The translations under genes were made by a program, and so were the position numbers. Below, piece after piece: positions 1 through 7,117 of a stretch of 17,567 nt of DNA (its first letter is position 1; each line of letters opens with the position of its first letter). Source of the stretch: Peptostreptococcaceae bacterium oral taxon 113 str. W5053 (GTDB lineage: Bacteria > Bacillota > Clostridia > Tissierellales > Peptoniphilaceae); NCBI GenBank assembly GCA_000467935.1, contig KI259776.1:1-17567 (forward strand), given 5' to 3'. The notes below the pieces were generated by a model, which saw nothing but the letters and a program-made list of their open reading frames with translations, did no database searches and had not been told where the DNA came from.

Positions 1-211
1 TGATTGTCCGGTAAAGAGGGTACATATCATCATCCACGCCGTTTTTATTATAATCCATGGAAGAGTGTTCCGTCTTCAAATTAAAATCTTGCGCTTTATA
101 TTTTTTTTGAGGAAAAAGATTAAAAAAATATCCATAGCACAATCCGATTCCAAAAAATACAAGCAAGCCGATTTTCCACAGTATTTTCCAAACAGCAGTT
201 TTCCTCCCCAT
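1..211 (-). CDS. N-terminal part of a membrane-anchored protein (cut by window edge)
   Basis: The first 70 codons are visible and remain open to the window edge. The ATG at 211-209 is preceded by AAGGAG with a five-base spacer, which decides the start. The protein begins with basic residues (MGRKTAVWK), followed by one hydrophobic helix at about residues 11-31, typical of an uncleaved signal anchor. The extracellular part begins with a DYNKNGVDD stretch at about residues 52-60, an Asp/Asn-Gly-Asp loop of the calcium-binding kind. A similar loop also precedes the amidase-like domain of DUF1287 proteins. The latter identity is only a guess, because the diagnostic domain would lie outside the window. 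The gene diverges from the polysaccharide operon and has its own extended -10 promoter. Confidence 0.7.
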   Translation of the reverse strand, partial: MGRKTAVWKILWKIGLLVFFGIGLCYGYFFNLFPQKKYKAQDFNLKTEHSSMDYNKNGVDDDMYPLYRTI

Positions 212-307
212 TCTTTCTCCTTCTTTCCCTTGACTGATTTTTGATTAAAAATTATACCTATCAATTTATTATTTTGTGGTTAATCTCTAACGGTTTATCT
301 TTTTTTC

Positions 308-316
308 ATTATAACA
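308..316 (-). promoter_or_regulatory. Extended -10 promoter for the left-edge membrane protein
   Basis: On the minus strand the sequence TGTTATAAT (TG-N-TATAAT) is a textbook extended -10. No good -35 is seen at the usual distance, which extended -10 promoters tolerate. It lies about 100 bases upstream of the ATG at 211. Confidence 0.5.
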
Positions 317-336
317 CAATGGAAAATCCTTTTGAT

Positions 337-365
337 TTGCCCAAATGTCCATAGCGTGATAAAAT
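337..365 (+). promoter_or_regulatory. SigA-type promoter of the polysaccharide operon
   Basis: TTGCCC (337-342), a 17-base spacer and TAAAAT (360-365) match the housekeeping -35/-10 layout. They lie about 30 bases before the glycosyltransferase start. It is back to back with the minus-strand promoter at 308-316. Confidence 0.55.
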
Positions 366-395
366 CACTATAGATTAAAAATAAGGAAGAATCCC

Positions 396-1517
396 ATGAA
401 AAAAATTGTTTTTTTACTTAATTTTACGCCTCCTCCTCGAATGATAAAGCGCATTCGTGTAGCCAAAGAAATCTTTGAAACTTTTGTGATTTTTTGGGAT
501 AAGGGAGGCGACGATAAATTTGATTATCATGAAAGCGGTGTAACCAATCACCGTATTCTTATCCCGGCAAATCGTAATAATCCTGTGAAACGTATTTTAC
601 CCACTTTAAACGTTCAACGAAAAGCTATGACGCTGTTAAAGAATATCCGTCCCGATATCATTCATGTGCAAAGCTATGATATGCTGGAGACAGCTTATCG
701 ATATCGCAAAACCGTGGATAAAAATTGTAAATTGATTTATGAAGTCCCGGATATTCACAGTTATTTAACGGAAGATACTCACCCTTTTCCCGTCAATCTT
801 ATCAGCCGTCGTTTTAAACGTCGTGAAAAGATGATGGGCTCCATGGTGGATTTGTTAATTCTCACTTCCATGCAATTTTGGCCTCATTTTGAAAATTGGT
901 TTCCCAAAGAAAAAATGCTTTTTCTTCCCAATATTCCGGACTTAAGCCATTTTTCCGACTATGAAAATTTGCGCCTGTCCAAAACAGCTCCTTTTACCGT
1001 AGGCTATATTGGAGGTTTGCGTTATCTGGAAGAATTGAAATTATTGGTTGCTGCTATGGAAGGTGAAAATATGCGTCTTTTGATGGCCGGTTTTGAAGAC
1101 GGACATTATTTCAAGGATCTGGCGGAAGAAAAGGACTTTATCGACTATTACGGCAAATTCTTTTATGATGATTCCATCGCTTCTCTTTACGCAAAATGTG
1201 ATGTCATTTACTCCATCTACGATGCCTCTAAGAAAAATGTACGCATCGCTCTGCCCAATAAGCTCTATGAATCGGTGCATTGTCACTTGCCGATTATGGT
1301 AGCCAAAGATACCTATTTAGCTGAAATTGTCCAAGATTGGGGCGTAGGCATCGCCGCAAAACATAATAACGGAGAAGAAATTAAGGCTGCCTTGATGAAG
1401 CTTTATAAAGACCGCAGTTTCTATGATTTTTGTGTAGAAAACGCCAAGAAAAAAGCTCCGGAACTCTCCTCGGAAAAGGTGGCTTCGGACTATCGAAAAC
1501 GCATCATTCAATTATAA
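396..1517 (+). CDS. GT4-like family glycosyltransferase
   Basis: A 373-aa cytoplasmic glycosyltransferase of the GT-B fold. The N-terminal Rossmann half contains the typical 'RPDIIHVQS' segment (about 85-93). The C-terminal donor half starts near TVGYIGGLR (201-209) and holds ALPNKLYESVHCHLPI (285-300) followed by E310. This gives the two-glutamate nucleotide-sugar motif (E292 and E310) expected of retaining GT4 enzymes. It probably transfers a sugar during assembly of a surface polysaccharide; donor and acceptor cannot be read from sequence. Its start has AAGGAAG about nine bases upstream. The next gene, wecC, begins 15 bases after its stop, so they are co-transcribed. ManNAcA or ManNAc is a plausible donor given the neighbours, but that is inference. 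No membrane helix is apparent. Confidence 0.85.
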   Translation: MKKIVFLLNFTPPPRMIKRIRVAKEIFETFVIFWDKGGDDKFDYHESGVTNHRILIPANRNNPVKRILPTLNVQRKAMTLLKNIRPDIIHVQSYDMLETAYRYRKTVDKNCKLIYEVPDIHSYLTEDTHPFPVNLISRRFKRREKMMGSMVDLLILTSMQFWPHFENWFPKEKMLFLPNIPDLSHFSDYENLRLSKTAPFTVGYIGGLRYLEELKLLVAAMEGENMRLLMAGFEDGHYFKDLAEEKDFIDYYGKFFYDDSIASLYAKCDVIYSIYDASKKNVRIALPNKLYESVHCHLPIMVAKDTYLAEIVQDWGVGIAAKHNNGEEIKAALMKLYKDRSFYDFCVENAKKKAPELSSEKVASDYRKRIIQL

Positions 1518-1532
1518 GAAAAGAGGAATACT

Positions 1533-2753
1533 ATGATTAATGTTATCGGTCTGGGCTATATCGGATTGCCCACCGCTTTGATGCTTGCCGCTCATGACAA
1601 TGAAGTGGTGGGCACGGATATCAAAAAAGAAATTGTGGATAATCTTAAAGGGAAAAAACTGACCTTTGAAGAACAAGGAATGGAGGAGCTTTTTAAAACC
1701 GCTCTTTCCAAGAAAATTCGTTTTGAAACCGCTCCCGTAGCCACGGATTTTTATATTATCACCACCCCGACACCTTATGATGCCAAAACCAAAAAGATAG
1801 ACTGTTCCTATGTGATAAACGCTTTAAAAAGTGTTTTGCCTGTAGCTTTGGAGCATGCCGTTATCGTGGTAGAATCCACCGTTTCTCCGGGAAGTATGGA
1901 TAATTTCATTCGCCCTGTCGTGGAAGAATATATGTCAAACTCCGGCAAAACCATTCATTTGGCCCATGCTCCGGAGAGGATCATCCCGGGAAATATGGTT
2001 CACGAACTGTTGACCAATGCCCGAACCATCGGTGCTGACGATGAAACCGTTGGTGAAAAAGTCAAACAAATTTATACATCTTTCTGCCAAGGAGAAATCA
2101 GTCTGACCGATATTAAAACAGCGGAGATGACCAAGGTGGTAGAAAATACTTTTCGGGATATCAATATCGCTTTTGCCAACGAATTGGCAAAAATCTGCCG
2201 TGAGGCAAATATGAATGTTCATGAAGTCATCCGTATCGCCAACAAACACCCTCGAGTCAATATTTTAAGCCCCGGTCCGGGCGTCGGCGGGCATTGCATC
2301 AGTGTAGATCCTTGGTTTTTGGTGGGAGAATATCCCTATTTGACCAAACTTATCTATCAAGCCAGACAGATTAACGATTCCATGCCTGAGTTTGTGCTTC
2401 GTCGGATCGGCGAAATTATGGAAAAACATGACCTTCATGACTTTTCTCGTGTCGGTCTTTACGGTCTGACTTATAAAGAAAATGTGGATGATATAAGGGA
2501 AAGCCCTACATTACAACTGTTAGAATCCATGAAAAACCATTTAGCTACAGGACTTAAAGTCTATGATCCCATGGTAAAGCGGGAATTGGTGCAAAATCAA
2601 TATCATGATTTAGACGCTTTCCTAAAAGATGTGGACTTGCTCGTCTTAATGGTCGGTCATGATGAAATTAAGAAAAATTTCTCCAAATTAAACGGAAAAA
2701 TTATTTTGGATACACGAAATATCTTCCCTCTTGAGGGTTGCTATACTTTATAG
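1533..2753 (+). CDS. wecC: UDP-N-acetyl-D-mannosamine dehydrogenase
   Basis: The 406-aa protein oxidises UDP-ManNAc to UDP-ManNAcA with two NAD+. Three domains are visible: an N-terminal NAD-binding Rossmann fold with GLGYIG (6-11); a central dimerisation/catalytic segment with a conserved lysine in AEMTKVVENTFRD (about 197-209) and the nucleophilic cysteine C255 in GPGVGGHCISVDPW; and a C-terminal UDP-binding domain with GLTYKENVDDIRESP. Length and motifs are normal for the UDP-glucose/GDP-mannose dehydrogenase superfamily, WecC subgroup. Presence of the 2-epimerase directly downstream supports ManNAc rather than glucose as substrate. The RBS is GAGG, six bases before the ATG. The stop lies 10 bases before the wecB ATG. 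Confidence 0.93.
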   Translation: MINVIGLGYIGLPTALMLAAHDNEVVGTDIKKEIVDNLKGKKLTFEEQGMEELFKTALSKKIRFETAPVATDFYIITTPTPYDAKTKKIDCSYVINALKSVLPVALEHAVIVVESTVSPGSMDNFIRPVVEEYMSNSGKTIHLAHAPERIIPGNMVHELLTNARTIGADDETVGEKVKQIYTSFCQGEISLTDIKTAEMTKVVENTFRDINIAFANELAKICREANMNVHEVIRIANKHPRVNILSPGPGVGGHCISVDPWFLVGEYPYLTKLIYQARQINDSMPEFVLRRIGEIMEKHDLHDFSRVGLYGLTYKENVDDIRESPTLQLLESMKNHLATGLKVYDPMVKRELVQNQYHDLDAFLKDVDLLVLMVGHDEIKKNFSKLNGKIILDTRNIFPLEGCYTL

Positions 2754-2763
2754 AGGTGTCAAT

Positions 2764-3855
2764 ATGAAAAAAATTATGCTTATCTTCGGCACGCGACCCG
2801 AGGCCATCAAAATGTGTCCCTTGGTGCTGGAATTAAAAACACGAAAAAATATGAAAACTCGACTTTTGGTTACCGGACAACATCGAGAAATGCTTTGGCA
2901 GGTTTTGGATGCATTTTCTCTGGTGCCGGACTATAATCTGGATATTATGCAAGATAAGCAGAGTCTTTTCGATGTGGGCATTCGAATTTTGACCAAGATT
3001 AAACCGATACTGGAAGCGGAAAAGCCGGATTTGATTTTGGTGCACGGAGATACCTCCACATCCTTTTATGCCGGATTGGCGGCCTTTTATTGCGGTATTC
3101 CTGTGGGACATGTGGAGGCCGGACTTCGCACTTATAATCCCTATTCTCCTTATCCGGAAGAATTCAATCGCCAAGCCATCGGCAGCTTTGCAGAATTTCA
3201 CTTTGCCCCTACCGATGAAGCAAAATCCAATCTTTTACAGGAGAAAAAAAATCCGGATCGTATTTTTGTCACTGGGAATACGGTGATCGACGCCTTAAAA
3301 ACCACGGTAAAAAAAGAATATCACCATCCTTTGCTGGAGGGGGATATGCCGCGTATCCTTGTGACCATGCATCGTCGAGAAAATATCGGCAAACCTATGG
3401 AAAATGCTTTTCGAGCCGTTTTAAAACTGATGGACCGGATAGACCAACTCCAAATCATCTATCCTATTCACAAAAATCCTGTTGTACGGGAGATTGCTCA
3501 AAGAATTTTTAAAAATCATCCCCGTATCCATTTAATTGAACCTTTAGATGTATTGAACTTTCACAATTTTATGGCACGAGTGGACTTGATTTTAACAGAC
3601 AGCGGCGGAATCCAGGAGGAAGCTCCTTCTTTAGGCAAACCGGTTTTAGTTCTTCGAGATACCACGGAACGACCGGAAGGAATTGCCGCCGGCACCTTGA
3701 AATTGGTAGGCACCGATGAAAAAAATGTCTATGAAGAAAGTTTACACCTTTTGACAGACAAAGACGCTTATGAGACCATGAGCAAAGCGGTCAATCCCTA
3801 CGGCGACGGTTTTGCCTGCAAGCGTATTGCAGATTTATTGGAAAAATATTTTTAA
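2764..3855 (+). CDS. wecB: UDP-N-acetylglucosamine 2-epimerase (non-hydrolysing)
   Basis: The 363-aa enzyme interconverts UDP-GlcNAc and UDP-ManNAc, feeding WecC. Diagnostic motifs are FGTRPEAIKMCP near the N-terminus, HGDTSTS (D96), GHVEAGLRT (E118), PYPEEFNR (E132), TMHRREN (H203), and DSGGIQEEAPSLGKPVLVLRDTTERPEG near the C-terminus (quoted only as landmarks). The acidic residues correspond to the catalytic set of the family. The start chosen is the ATG at 2764, because GAGGTG lies five bases upstream and the protein then begins MKKIMLIFGTRPE as in the family. An in-frame TTG at 2731 would add 11 unsupported residues inside wecC. It is the last gene of the operon. The usual order is wecB then wecC; here it is reversed. 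Confidence 0.94.
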   Translation: MKKIMLIFGTRPEAIKMCPLVLELKTRKNMKTRLLVTGQHREMLWQVLDAFSLVPDYNLDIMQDKQSLFDVGIRILTKIKPILEAEKPDLILVHGDTSTSFYAGLAAFYCGIPVGHVEAGLRTYNPYSPYPEEFNRQAIGSFAEFHFAPTDEAKSNLLQEKKNPDRIFVTGNTVIDALKTTVKKEYHHPLLEGDMPRILVTMHRRENIGKPMENAFRAVLKLMDRIDQLQIIYPIHKNPVVREIAQRIFKNHPRIHLIEPLDVLNFHNFMARVDLILTDSGGIQEEAPSLGKPVLVLRDTTERPEGIAAGTLKLVGTDEKNVYEESLHLLTDKDAYETMSKAVNPYGDGFACKRIADLLEKYF

Positions 3856-3890
3856 AAAAATCGGTGGCGTGTCGCATTCGACACGCCACC
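3851..3890 (-). terminator. Rho-independent terminator of the minus-strand unit
   Basis: A perfect 12-bp GC-rich stem (3863-3874 with 3879-3890) closes a CATT loop. A T-run is present only on the left side (3854-3860 reads as T on the minus strand), so it is built for minus-strand transcripts. It overlaps the wecB stop codon. Plus-strand transcripts of the wec operon would meet the hairpin but no U-tract. Confidence 0.85.
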
Positions 3891-3893
3891 ATC

Positions 3894-4283
3894 TTAACCC
3901 ATCTTTGATGAACTTTCTATAGCCGTTAATGTTTTATAAATACTATATCCTCCAAGAACACAAATCAAAAAACCCCCAATCCACAAAATTCTTATATCTT
4001 TGGCAGATGCATAATAACCCCTCACCAAAACGGAAATCAACGCTATAGGAAAAAGCACTTTTTGATTCGGCAACATTTTTTTCTTTCCTTTCGGTCTGAA
4101 AATCCAAAAAAGAAGCATTAAACTCATACCGATTATTGCCAACAGAGTAGACAGTCTTTTAAAAATAAGTTGACTTTCACTCTCCCCCGTATAGAACAAA
4201 AGAAGGACAAATACAATCGTATAAATCAATTCCACCAAAATCCAAAAAACTTTTTGTCTTAAAAAATTTCTTTTGCCATTCAT
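3894..4283 (-). CDS. Small four-helix membrane protein, unknown
   Basis: Not recognised. From the ATG at 4283 the product is 129 aa; AAGGTGG lies about eight bases upstream, better placed than for the in-frame GTG at 4295. Four hydrophobic segments are visible: about 12-32, 43-61, 75-87 and 101-117. A basic linker (FRPKGKKKMLPNQK) between helices 2 and 3 suggests that loop is cytoplasmic. It starts 18 bases after the stop of the secreted protein gene and ends at the strong terminator, so the two form one transcript. The arrangement of a secreted peptide followed by a small multi-helix membrane protein resembles toxin/immunity or pheromone/receptor pairs, but nothing in this sequence proves that. 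It may simply be a membrane partner of unknown role. Confidence 0.7.
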   Translation of the reverse strand: MNGKRNFLRQKVFWILVELIYTIVFVLLLFYTGESESQLIFKRLSTLLAIIGMSLMLLFWIFRPKGKKKMLPNQKVLFPIALISVLVRGYYASAKDIRILWIGGFLICVLGGYSIYKTLTAIESSSKMG

Positions 4284-4301
4284 GCTACCGCCCACCTTTT
4301 T

Positions 4302-4940
4302 TTATTCATTGACAATTTCTAAAGCTCTTGTAAAATCAATTATATACGTATCCGATGTTTCCTTCCCCAAATACCCTGTAAAATTACTATTTGAATACAA
4401 GTTTAAAGTAGGCTCATATTCTTGAATTAAAGGATTGTTTTGATCAATGCGAACGTATTCGTATCCTTTATAATAAACATTACTATAAGTATTACTTACA
4501 ATAATTGCTGCCAAATCAAAAAATGCTGCTTGAGCATTAAAAATATATCCTAAAAGTTTAGCAACCACATTATAATATAACAAAGCATCAAAATGTTTAT
4601 TTCCACTAACATTACGATAAAATATCCAAGGCCCCCATGCATGATTAGACGCTTTAGACGCTTCGGACGTTTTAATGACTTCTCCCATTCGGTTTGAATC
4701 AATCGCTTTTAATAATCTTTGTCCTTGATAGGCTTCCATCTTGTTGTCAGATAATATAAACTTAATTTTTTCGCGATTTTCTTTATCTTGGATACTAAAT
4801 ATTCGTTGTCCTCTTGAATCAATTTTATTTACTACTTTAAGTTCTTGAAATTCTACGGATTCTTCAATTGCAAAAGCATCAAACAACGGTATAAGCAACA
4901 TAATAACGCTAAGTAATAAAGCTAGAGACCTTTTTTTCAT
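4302..4940 (-). CDS. Secreted protein, possibly geobacillin-26-like
   Basis: The 212-aa product begins with a clear signal peptide: KKR, then a hydrophobic core at residues 5-20, with likely cleavage after DAFA (residue 24). The ATG at 4940 has AAGGGAG upstream and starts exactly at this signal; a more upstream ATG at 4976 lacks these. The mature protein has a charged segment (25-95), a short WGPWIFYRN stretch (102-110), a long amphipathic to hydrophobic region (118-150), then VYYKGYEYVR (155-164) and a Tyr/Asn-rich tail with LNLYSNSNFTGY. The YYKGYxYxR plus 'LYxNSNFT' pattern reminds me of the geobacillin-26 group of large secreted bacteriocins, but this is recall, not a demonstrated match. 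There are no cysteines in the mature part. Two sampled 60-base lines here have 16 G+C each, against 28-30 in wecC, suggesting foreign composition. Confidence 0.7.
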   Translation of the reverse strand: MKKRSLALLLSVIMLLIPLFDAFAIEESVEFQELKVVNKIDSRGQRIFSIQDKENREKIKFILSDNKMEAYQGQRLLKAIDSNRMGEVIKTSEASKASNHAWGPWIFYRNVSGNKHFDALLYYNVVAKLLGYIFNAQAAFFDLAAIIVSNTYSNVYYKGYEYVRIDQNNPLIQEYEPTLNLYSNSNFTGYLGKETSDTYIIDFTRALEIVNE

Positions 4941-5046
4941 TTTTATCTCCCTTCCTTTCAAATTTTCTTTAATCAAAATAAAAAATACTTGGATTTTTCT
5001 TTTAAATATACACGGATTTATTTCATCTTTTTTTCCCTTTCTCTTT

Positions 5047-5747
5047 TTATTCTTCTTGTTTAATTAAATTTTCCGCGATTTTTAATATTTCCTCTTCTTC
5101 CATATCCTTTGCTCTAAGTAAAAAAATATTTTTCTGCCCCCCGCCAATATACGCCAATCGTCTTTTCTTTGATTTGCACCCCCTTTACAATCTCAACTTT
5201 CGTGTCCTGTATAAAAACCTCCGTGCTTTTAAAATAAACTGATTCGAGTGTCATAAATATATTGTTCATAAGACAGTGTCCGTCCCGCCCGATCTTTATA
5301 GAGAATGCTTTGCGAAGTGTCCTTTGTTTTTCTGTCTATTTCTTTATAGCCTTCCGGTAGATATGTCGGTTCCAAAGCTTTGAAAATCTGATCTTCCGCA
5401 TACTGTACATTGTACATAAGGAACTCGCAATGGTTCATGCTTTTTCGTCACAAAAATCGGGTCCTCCATATATCTTTGAAAAATACTTTGAGCGGCACCC
5501 ACGATTTCTTTTCGAAAAATCAATAAGAAGAGAACTATCCCTCCCAAAACAAAGTTTCCGCCTCGAGAGTGAACAAAACGAGAAAAAAACTTTTCTTTTC
5601 TCTCCTCATCATTACATTTTTCATCTTCTCTTCAAAAGCGTTAGAAAAATCATGTTGAATTTCTTCGTCTTTTGGAAGCGCCATCAAAAACTCCAACTCC
5701 GCCTGAGAGAAAAAATCGTATAAAAATGCTTCTTTGACTTTCGTCAT
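5047..5747 (-). pseudogene. Frameshifted DUF4367-type anti-sigma factor
   Basis: One recognisable protein is spread over three reading frames. From the ATG at 5747 the N-terminal part (MTKVKEAFLYDF to MRREKK) is open. After a T7 run near 5583-5589 the frame changes, and a transmembrane helix (GGIVLFLLIF) with RKEIVGAAQSIFQRY follows. Near the A-run around 5438-5443 the original frame returns with EPTYLPEGYKEI to the LSYEQYIYDT segment, a DUF4367 hallmark. At about 5240-5250 another change gives VYFKSTEVFIQDTKVEIV. Near 5165 a fourth gives RLAYIGG to NIFLLRAKDMEEEEILKIAENLI, ending at TAA 5049-5047. Repaired length would be about 230 aa. The ATG overlaps the sigma factor stop (ATGA), the usual coupling of sigma and anti-sigma. 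True decay and assembly error in homopolymers are both possible. Confidence 0.8.
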
Positions 5748-6259
5748 TCTCCACCACTTTCCTTTCCCAAAATTTCTTGAAGTTTCTTTTTCCCTCGATG
5801 AATCCGTTGTCGAACATTTTCCTCCGAAATTTCCAAAAATTCTCCGATTTCTTTATTGGAATATCCTTGAGCATATTTTAAAAGAAGCACTTGGGCATAA
5901 TCTGACGGTATTTTGGACAGAACCTTAAGCGCCTCTCCTTCTCCTTCATAAAAACGCTCCTCCTCTTCCAATACATATTCCGCTTCCTCCAAAGGAGTAC
6001 TCGAATAATTTTTTTGTTTTCGATAAAAATCGATAGCTATATGTTTCGTGACAATACAAAGAAAAGCTTTCGTCTTTTGACTTTGTTCCTCATTGATTTT
6101 ATCCAAATGACGAGCAACTCGAAAAAAAGCTTCGGATACAATATCCTCCGCCAAATAAGAATCTTGAATAATTTCTAAAACGACATAATACATAATTTTT
6201 CGATATGTCCTGTAAAGCATTTCCAATTTTTCTCGTTGTTTTTTCTTTTGAACAAACAT
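5744..6259 (-). CDS. ECF-type RNA polymerase sigma factor
   Basis: A 171-aa sigma-70 family protein with only regions 2 and 4. Region 2 spans about 10-80, including AEDIVSEAFFRVARHL (38-53). Region 4 spans about 110-162, with the HTH YSNKEIGEFLEISEENVRQRI (133-153; landmark residues G139, S145, R150). A Glu-rich linker (91-108) joins them. The start at 6259 is chosen because GAGG lies five bases upstream and the ORF region before it contains a plausible promoter; an in-frame ATG at 6358 would swallow that promoter. It directs polymerase to a small regulon, normally held in check by the membrane anti-sigma encoded by the overlapping next gene, which here is broken. No C-terminal SnoaL-like extension is present. 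Confidence 0.9.
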   Translation of the reverse strand: MFVQKKKQREKLEMLYRTYRKIMYYVVLEIIQDSYLAEDIVSEAFFRVARHLDKINEEQSQKTKAFLCIVTKHIAIDFYRKQKNYSSTPLEEAEYVLEEEERFYEGEGEALKVLSKIPSDYAQVLLLKYAQGYSNKEIGEFLEISEENVRQRIHRGKKKLQEILGKESGGE

Positions 6260-6307
6260 ATTATCCTCACAAGCTTTACTGTTTTCATCAATCCTTCTTA
6301 TAGTAAG

Positions 6308-6334
6308 AACGAAATTCACTCCCTTTTTGTGACA
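6308..6334 (-). promoter_or_regulatory. Candidate ECF (autoregulatory) promoter of the sigma gene
   Basis: The minus strand reads TGTCACA (6334-6328), 16 bases, then CGTT (6311-6308), about 50 bases before the sigma ATG. This layout resembles ECF promoters; TGTCACA with CGTC at 16 bases is the signature reported for ECF41. The protein itself is not ECF41-like, lacking the SnoaL domain. TGTCACA alone is expected about twice by chance in a window this size. Confidence 0.4.
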
Positions 6335-6427
6335 CTTTTTCTCCAATGATAATATCATATTATTTTTATCTTCCCCTGGATTTGTTCACCTTGTTTTTTC
6401 TCTTTCTTTATTTTTTTGCAAAAAGGG

Positions 6428-6433
6428 TATATT
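6428..6433 (+). promoter_or_regulatory. Possible -10 box for the DUF3783 gene
   Basis: TATATT lies 23 bases before the ATG at 6456, a good distance for a short leader. The hexamer 17 bases upstream (TCTTTA) is a poor -35, so the assignment is weak. Confidence 0.3.
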
Positions 6434-6455
6434 CAATAGGAAAGGAGTGTGCCTA

Positions 6456-7010
6456 ATGACCAAAGTTTATGTATACGGACTTAAAGAAAATCAAAAGGAG
6501 CTTTTGGCTGCCCTTTGTTCACGATTTGATTTCGATTTAATTTTATGGGATAAAGAAGCTTTAAAAGAACAGGTCGGTTTTCTTATTGATGCTCCAGGTT
6601 TTCAATCCTCCGGAGAAGAGGTTCCCGAAGTGGAAGAAACCTTCCTGCTTTTTTCCGATTTTCCTCGAGAAAAACTCAATGATTTTTTGAAAAATCTACG
6701 AGAACAAGTGGCTTACTTCCCCTTAAAAGCCCATGTGACGGAAAATAATATAAAGTGGCGTTTATATGATTTAATCGCACACAACAAAGAAGAACACCAA
6801 GTCATGGAACTGTATAATCGTTTGACCAGACTTTTCCCCATTGCCCAAGCTCTTTTGGAGCAAAAAGAAAATCCGCCTTTAAGGGATGCTCTTCATCGGG
6901 CAAAGGATTATTTACACCCCAGAGAATTTGAATTTGAAGAATTAAAAAACATCTATAATACTCTGGCTTCAACTACCAATGAAGTTCTAAGAGAATATGA
7001 GAAGAAATAA
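6456..7010 (+). CDS. DUF3783 domain-containing protein
   Basis: A 184-aa soluble protein starting at the ATG with AAGGAG eight bases upstream; the in-frame GTG at 6447 overlaps that RBS and is rejected. The N-terminal half (MTKVYVYGLKENQKELL onwards) has alternating strand/helix character. Residues about 63-115 fit DUF3783: a predicted strand ETFLLFSDF, a helix, then the hallmark FPLKAHVTENNIKW(R)LYDLIAHNKEEH ending. The C-terminal third is helical and charged. The function of the family is unknown; it is common in clostridia. The gene stands alone between divergent (sigma) and convergent (htrA) neighbours, so it is monocistronic. No membrane segment or signal peptide is visible. Confidence 0.8.
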   Translation: MTKVYVYGLKENQKELLAALCSRFDFDLILWDKEALKEQVGFLIDAPGFQSSGEEVPEVEETFLLFSDFPREKLNDFLKNLREQVAYFPLKAHVTENNIKWRLYDLIAHNKEEHQVMELYNRLTRLFPIAQALLEQKENPPLRDALHRAKDYLHPREFEFEELKNIYNTLASTTNEVLREYEKK

Positions 7011-7022
7011 ATTGCTCAAAAT

Positions 7023-7115
7023 AAAAAAGGAAGAGACCTCTTAAAGTTTTCCTTCAAAAGTTAGTTCGGTATCTAACTTTCGAAATGCACTGTATTTGAC
7101 CTCTTCCCTTTTTTT
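7023..7115. terminator. Bidirectional, multi-hairpin terminator between convergent genes
   Basis: An outer near-palindrome pairs AAAAAAGGAAGAG (7023-7035) with CTCTTCCCTTTTTTT (7101-7115), leaving U-tracts for both strands. Inside is a perfect 8-bp hairpin, AAAGTTAG (7057-7064) with CTAACTTT (7073-7080), extendable by TTC/GAA across one mismatch. It separates the DUF3783 stop (7010) from the htrA stop (7118). The structure is larger than an ordinary terminator. Confidence 0.7.
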
Positions 7116-7117
7116 GT

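Noticed and set aside
76..264. Minus-strand reading frame of 62 codons at the left edge
   Set aside because: It overlaps the N-terminal gene at 1-211 in another frame; only the latter has an RBS, a signal anchor and stays open to the edge.
1935..2249. 104-codon minus-strand frame inside wecC
   Set aside because: Shadow of a highly conserved gene; no RBS, no protein character.
2833..3201. 122-codon minus-strand frame inside wecB
   Set aside because: Shadow frame opposite the catalytic core of WecB.
6346..6358. Perfect palindrome ATGATAATATCAT upstream of the sigma gene
   Set aside because: Short and AT-only in an AT-rich spacer; no second copy was noticed, so no operator is claimed.
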